From NCBI GenBank assembly GCA_035542155.1, contig DATKLX010000198.1, positions 1-45,195 on the forward strand: a stretch of 45,195 bases of DNA. Direction: 5' to 3'. A model generated the notes under the pieces. It saw only the letters and a list, made by a program, of their open reading frames with translations, made no database searches and was not told the DNA's origin. Shown piece by piece: positions 43,154 to 45,195 of this stretch; position 1 is the first letter of the stretch; every line of letters starts with the position of its first letter. The position numbers were made by a program, and so were the translations under genes. This stretch comes from DATKLX01 sp035542155 (GTDB taxonomy: Bacteria; Chloroflexota; Anaerolineae; Anaerolineales; Anaerolineaceae).

Positions 43154-43834
43154 ATGAAAGATACACCCCTGCTCCAGCTTGCGCTGGACTACATCTCCCT
43201 CCCCAAGGCGTTGGTCATGGCAGCCACGGTGGCTCCGGAAGTAGACATCATCGAGATCGGCACGCCGCTGTGCAAAGCCGCCGGGATCCAGGCCGTGAGC
43301 GCTATGCGCGAAATCTGCCCCGACAAGCTGATCCTGGCCGATCTGAAGACCCCCGACGTGGGTGGGCTCGAGGCGACCATGGCCTTTGACGCTGGCGCGG
43401 ATATGATGACCGTGATCGGCGGGGCCACCCTCGCCACCGTGTCCCAGGCGCTCGCGGTCGCCCGCCAGCGCGGCAAGGAGATGCTCATGGAGCTTACTGG
43501 CGTGCGCGACATCTTCGAGCGAGCCGTCGAGTGGCGCAAAATCGGCGTCGATCGCATCGTCTACCATCGCGAGTGGGACGCCCAGGATGCCGGCCGGGTC
43601 TGGACCCAGGCGGATAAAGATACCATCCGCAAGCTGATCGACATGGGCTTCAAGCTCACCGTGACCGGCGGCCTGACCATGGAGCTGCTCCCCTTCTTCG
43701 CCGATCTGCCCGTCTCGGTCCTGATCTGCGGGCGTGGCATCCGTGAGGCAACCGATCCCCGCTCCGCGGCTCGCCAGATGCGCGAGGCCATCGCCAGGCT
43801 GTGGTCGGTTCCCCAGACTGAAGAAGTTGCCTGA
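43154..43834 (+). CDS. 3-keto-L-gulonate-6-phosphate decarboxylase-like protein
   Basis: A 226-residue protein of the orotidine-monophosphate-decarboxylase suprafamily. LALDY at the first strand, the catalytic D-x-K-x2-D in LADLKTPD, VIGGA, and VYHREWDAQDAG followed by LTVTGGL all fit KGPDC (UlaD/SgbH) better than hexulose-phosphate synthase, whose close relatives lack the HR-x2-DAQ loop. Expected reaction: Mg2+-dependent decarboxylation of a keto-hexonate phosphate to a ketopentose phosphate, in uronate or ascorbate-type breakdown. ATG at 43154 follows AAAAAGGA. It is followed by an SDR and a sugar-binding lipoprotein. Confidence 0.78.
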   Translation: MKDTPLLQLALDYISLPKALVMAATVAPEVDIIEIGTPLCKAAGIQAVSAMREICPDKLILADLKTPDVGGLEATMAFDAGADMMTVIGGATLATVSQALAVARQRGKEMLMELTGVRDIFERAVEWRKIGVDRIVYHREWDAQDAGRVWTQADKDTIRKLIDMGFKLTVTGGLTMELLPFFADLPVSVLICGRGIREATDPRSAARQMREAIARLWSVPQTEEVA

Positions 43835-43905
43835 CCCGATCGCTGGGCCAGGAATGAAACAAGCATTCTTGATCAGATAAAGATAAGAAGAAGGAGGTTC
43901 TACAG

Positions 43906-44655
43906 ATGGCTGAGACACTCAAGGGAAAAGTTGCGGTAATCACGGGGGTCGGCTCTGGGTTTGGGAAAGCGACTGCCGAGCAGTTCGCCGCCCTCGACCA
44001 GGTGAGTCTCGTTTTGATCGACTATAACCCCAAGGCCCTCGAAGCCACCGCGGAGTGCTGCCGGGTAAATGGCTCAAAGGTCATCGCTCTGCCTTGCGAC
44101 GTGACCAGGGCCGAGACCTTTGAACTGGCTCTCAAAGAGGCGCTCGAAGCCTTTGGCAAGGTCGATTTCCTCATTAACTACGCCGGCGGCGCGTTGAAGG
44201 TGGCCCCAATCGAGGAGATGGACGACGAGATCAACCGCCGCATCATCGATCTCAATCTCACCAGCACGATCATAAGCTGCCGGACATTCACTCCCCAGTT
44301 CAAGAAGCAGGGCTTTGGCAAGATCATCAACGTCTCCAGCGCCTGCGACCGGCGCTCCTGGCAGGGCTGGTCGGTCTACTCCGCCGCCAAGGCCGCGGTC
44401 AACGCCTTCACCAAGTGCCTGTACACCGAGCTGCGCCCCCACGGTATCGCCGTCACCCTGCTCGTCCCGGGCGGTTCTAACACCGGGTTCCAGGCTGCGG
44501 CCGAGGGCGTCAAGAAATTCGAGTGGGATGAAGCTTTGGCCGTGCGCCCCGAGCACTTCGCCGACATGGTCTACCAGATTTGCGCCCTCACCCGCGGTGG
44601 GGTCGTCCCCGAGGTGCTGGTCTACGGCCTGGCCCAGGACGTCAGTGGGTTCTAG
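43906..44655 (+). CDS. Short-chain dehydrogenase/reductase
   Basis: A 249-residue classical SDR with TGVGSGFG (14-21), INYAGG in place of NNAG, INVSSACDRR and the catalytic YSAAK. ATG at 43906 has an excellent AAGGAGG upstream. It follows the decarboxylase by 71 bases and is probably in the same operon. Oxidation or reduction of a sugar acid or polyol before phosphorylation is plausible, but the substrate is not evident. The 185 bases after it show only a short CCCGG/CCGGG inverted repeat. Confidence 0.87.
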   Translation: MAETLKGKVAVITGVGSGFGKATAEQFAALDQVSLVLIDYNPKALEATAECCRVNGSKVIALPCDVTRAETFELALKEALEAFGKVDFLINYAGGALKVAPIEEMDDEINRRIIDLNLTSTIISCRTFTPQFKKQGFGKIINVSSACDRRSWQGWSVYSAAKAAVNAFTKCLYTELRPHGIAVTLLVPGGSNTGFQAAAEGVKKFEWDEALAVRPEHFADMVYQICALTRGGVVPEVLVYGLAQDVSGF

Positions 44656-44840
44656 CCGCACAGGAATACCCTGGAAAGTCGGGTTTTCGTCAATGATATT
44701 CACTCGTCATAGTCAGATAGCCCGGAAAAAGCAGCGGCCCCGGGTAAAGGAAGGTGGAATGAACTGAAAGAGAACAAATGCGATCCCCCCGTCGTGCCCC
44801 ATCTCCAATTAACCCATTCTTGAACGAGGAGAACCCTATT

Positions 44841-45195
44841 ATGAAAAAGAAGCTGTTTGCTCTGATGGCCTTACTTGTGCTCGCAAGCTTTGTGCTCTCT
44901 GCCTGCGGGCCCGCTGCGACCACCGCCGCCCCTGCGCCCACCCAGGCGCCGGCGGCCGCGCAGCCAACTGCAGCCCCCGCTGCTTCCACCAAGCCGTTGA
45001 AAATCGCCTTCTTCGTCTCCGACCTGAGCAACGTCTTCCATCAGGCCCAGTCCACCGAGGCCAAGAAGTATGCCAAGGAAAAATATGGCGCGGACGTGTT
45101 CGTCTTCGATGGCAAGGCTGACTCGGCAGTCATGACCCAGAACGTGGACCAGATCCTGGCCCAGGGCATGGACGCCGCCACCCTGCACATCTGGG
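44841..45195 (+). CDS. Sugar-binding lipoprotein, N-terminal fragment
   Basis: The frame is open to the window edge (118 codons). A signal peptide ends in LSAC, with Cys22 as lipidation site. An Ala/Pro/Thr/Gln linker (about 23-50) is followed by LKIAFFVSDLSNVFHQAQ and VDQILAQGMDAATLHIW, the start of a ribose/galactose-type binding domain. ATG at 44841 follows AGGAG (44827-44831). It probably heads another sugar importer continuing beyond the window, linked to the decarboxylase and SDR upstream. Confidence 0.9.
   Translation, partial: MKKKLFALMALLVLASFVLSACGPAATTAAPAPTQAPAAAQPTAAPAASTKPLKIAFFVSDLSNVFHQAQSTEAKKYAKEKYGADVFVFDGKADSAVMTQNVDQILAQGMDAATLHIW

Noticed and set aside
43154..43834. Hexulose-6-phosphate synthase of a formaldehyde-fixing pathway
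   Set aside because: The HR-x2-DAQ loop and TVTGGL segment fit 3-keto-L-gulonate-6-phosphate decarboxylase better, and no 6-phospho-3-hexuloisomerase is adjacent.

Overview
The window looks like a chromosomal stretch of an anaerobic or facultative, carbohydrate-using member of the Chloroflexota, most likely Anaerolineae-like. That placement is inference. It rests on G+C-rich coding, lipoprotein solute-binding proteins with Ala/Pro/Thr-rich linkers after the lipobox (21002, 33725, 44841), many sugar ABC cassettes, a tungsten-type aldehyde:ferredoxin oxidoreductase, a GH3-family adenylase and a large SARP/TPR regulator. No rRNA, phage, transposase or CRISPR array is visible.

Layout. 1-3884: tail of a sugar-binding protein, then its RbsA-type ATPase, RbsC-type permease and a zinc-motif URO-D/MtaA-like protein. 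3958-4863: alpha/beta hydrolase. 4938-10037: an arsenic island. On the plus strand lie an ArsR-ArsC fusion, two more thioredoxin-type arsenate reductases and a Cys-rich DUF5714-like protein. On the minus strand lie arsR, a two-domain arsM and a 4-TM protein. All its promoters carry the same ATC-N10-GAT operator geometry, and no ArsB/Acr3 pump is present. 10102-11409: YbjQ-like protein and an SDR. 11406-18451 (minus): an apparent operon of HD-GYP phosphodiesterase, methyltransferase, GH3 adenylase and GGDEF cyclase, so c-di-GMP breakdown and synthesis enzymes flank two small-molecule enzymes.

18632-31979 (plus): a LacI regulator with a consensus promoter and a four-copy 12-bp operator array, followed by a long catabolic gene set. 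This set holds a mutarotase-like protein, sugar-binding protein, ATPase, two permeases, an L-fucose-isomerase-like enzyme, AOR with a MoaD/ThiS protein, a transaldolase and an MmsA-type semialdehyde dehydrogenase. There is no sugar kinase or class II aldolase. I infer a kinase-free route: sugar isomerisation, transaldolase transfer of a C3 unit, and oxidation of the released C3 aldehyde.

31983-37954 (minus): DeoR regulator, GH36 alpha-galactosidase-like enzyme and a MalEFG-type importer. 37982-38459: a tRNA-like element with a terminator hairpin, then a small Phd-like gene. 38685-41972 (minus): SARP/NB-ARC/TPR regulator. 42238-42768: small probable lipoprotein with a repeated GDVHL motif. 42892-45195 (plus): strong promoter, long leader, 3-keto-L-gulonate-6-phosphate-decarboxylase-like enzyme, SDR, and the start of another sugar-binding lipoprotein cut by the window edge.
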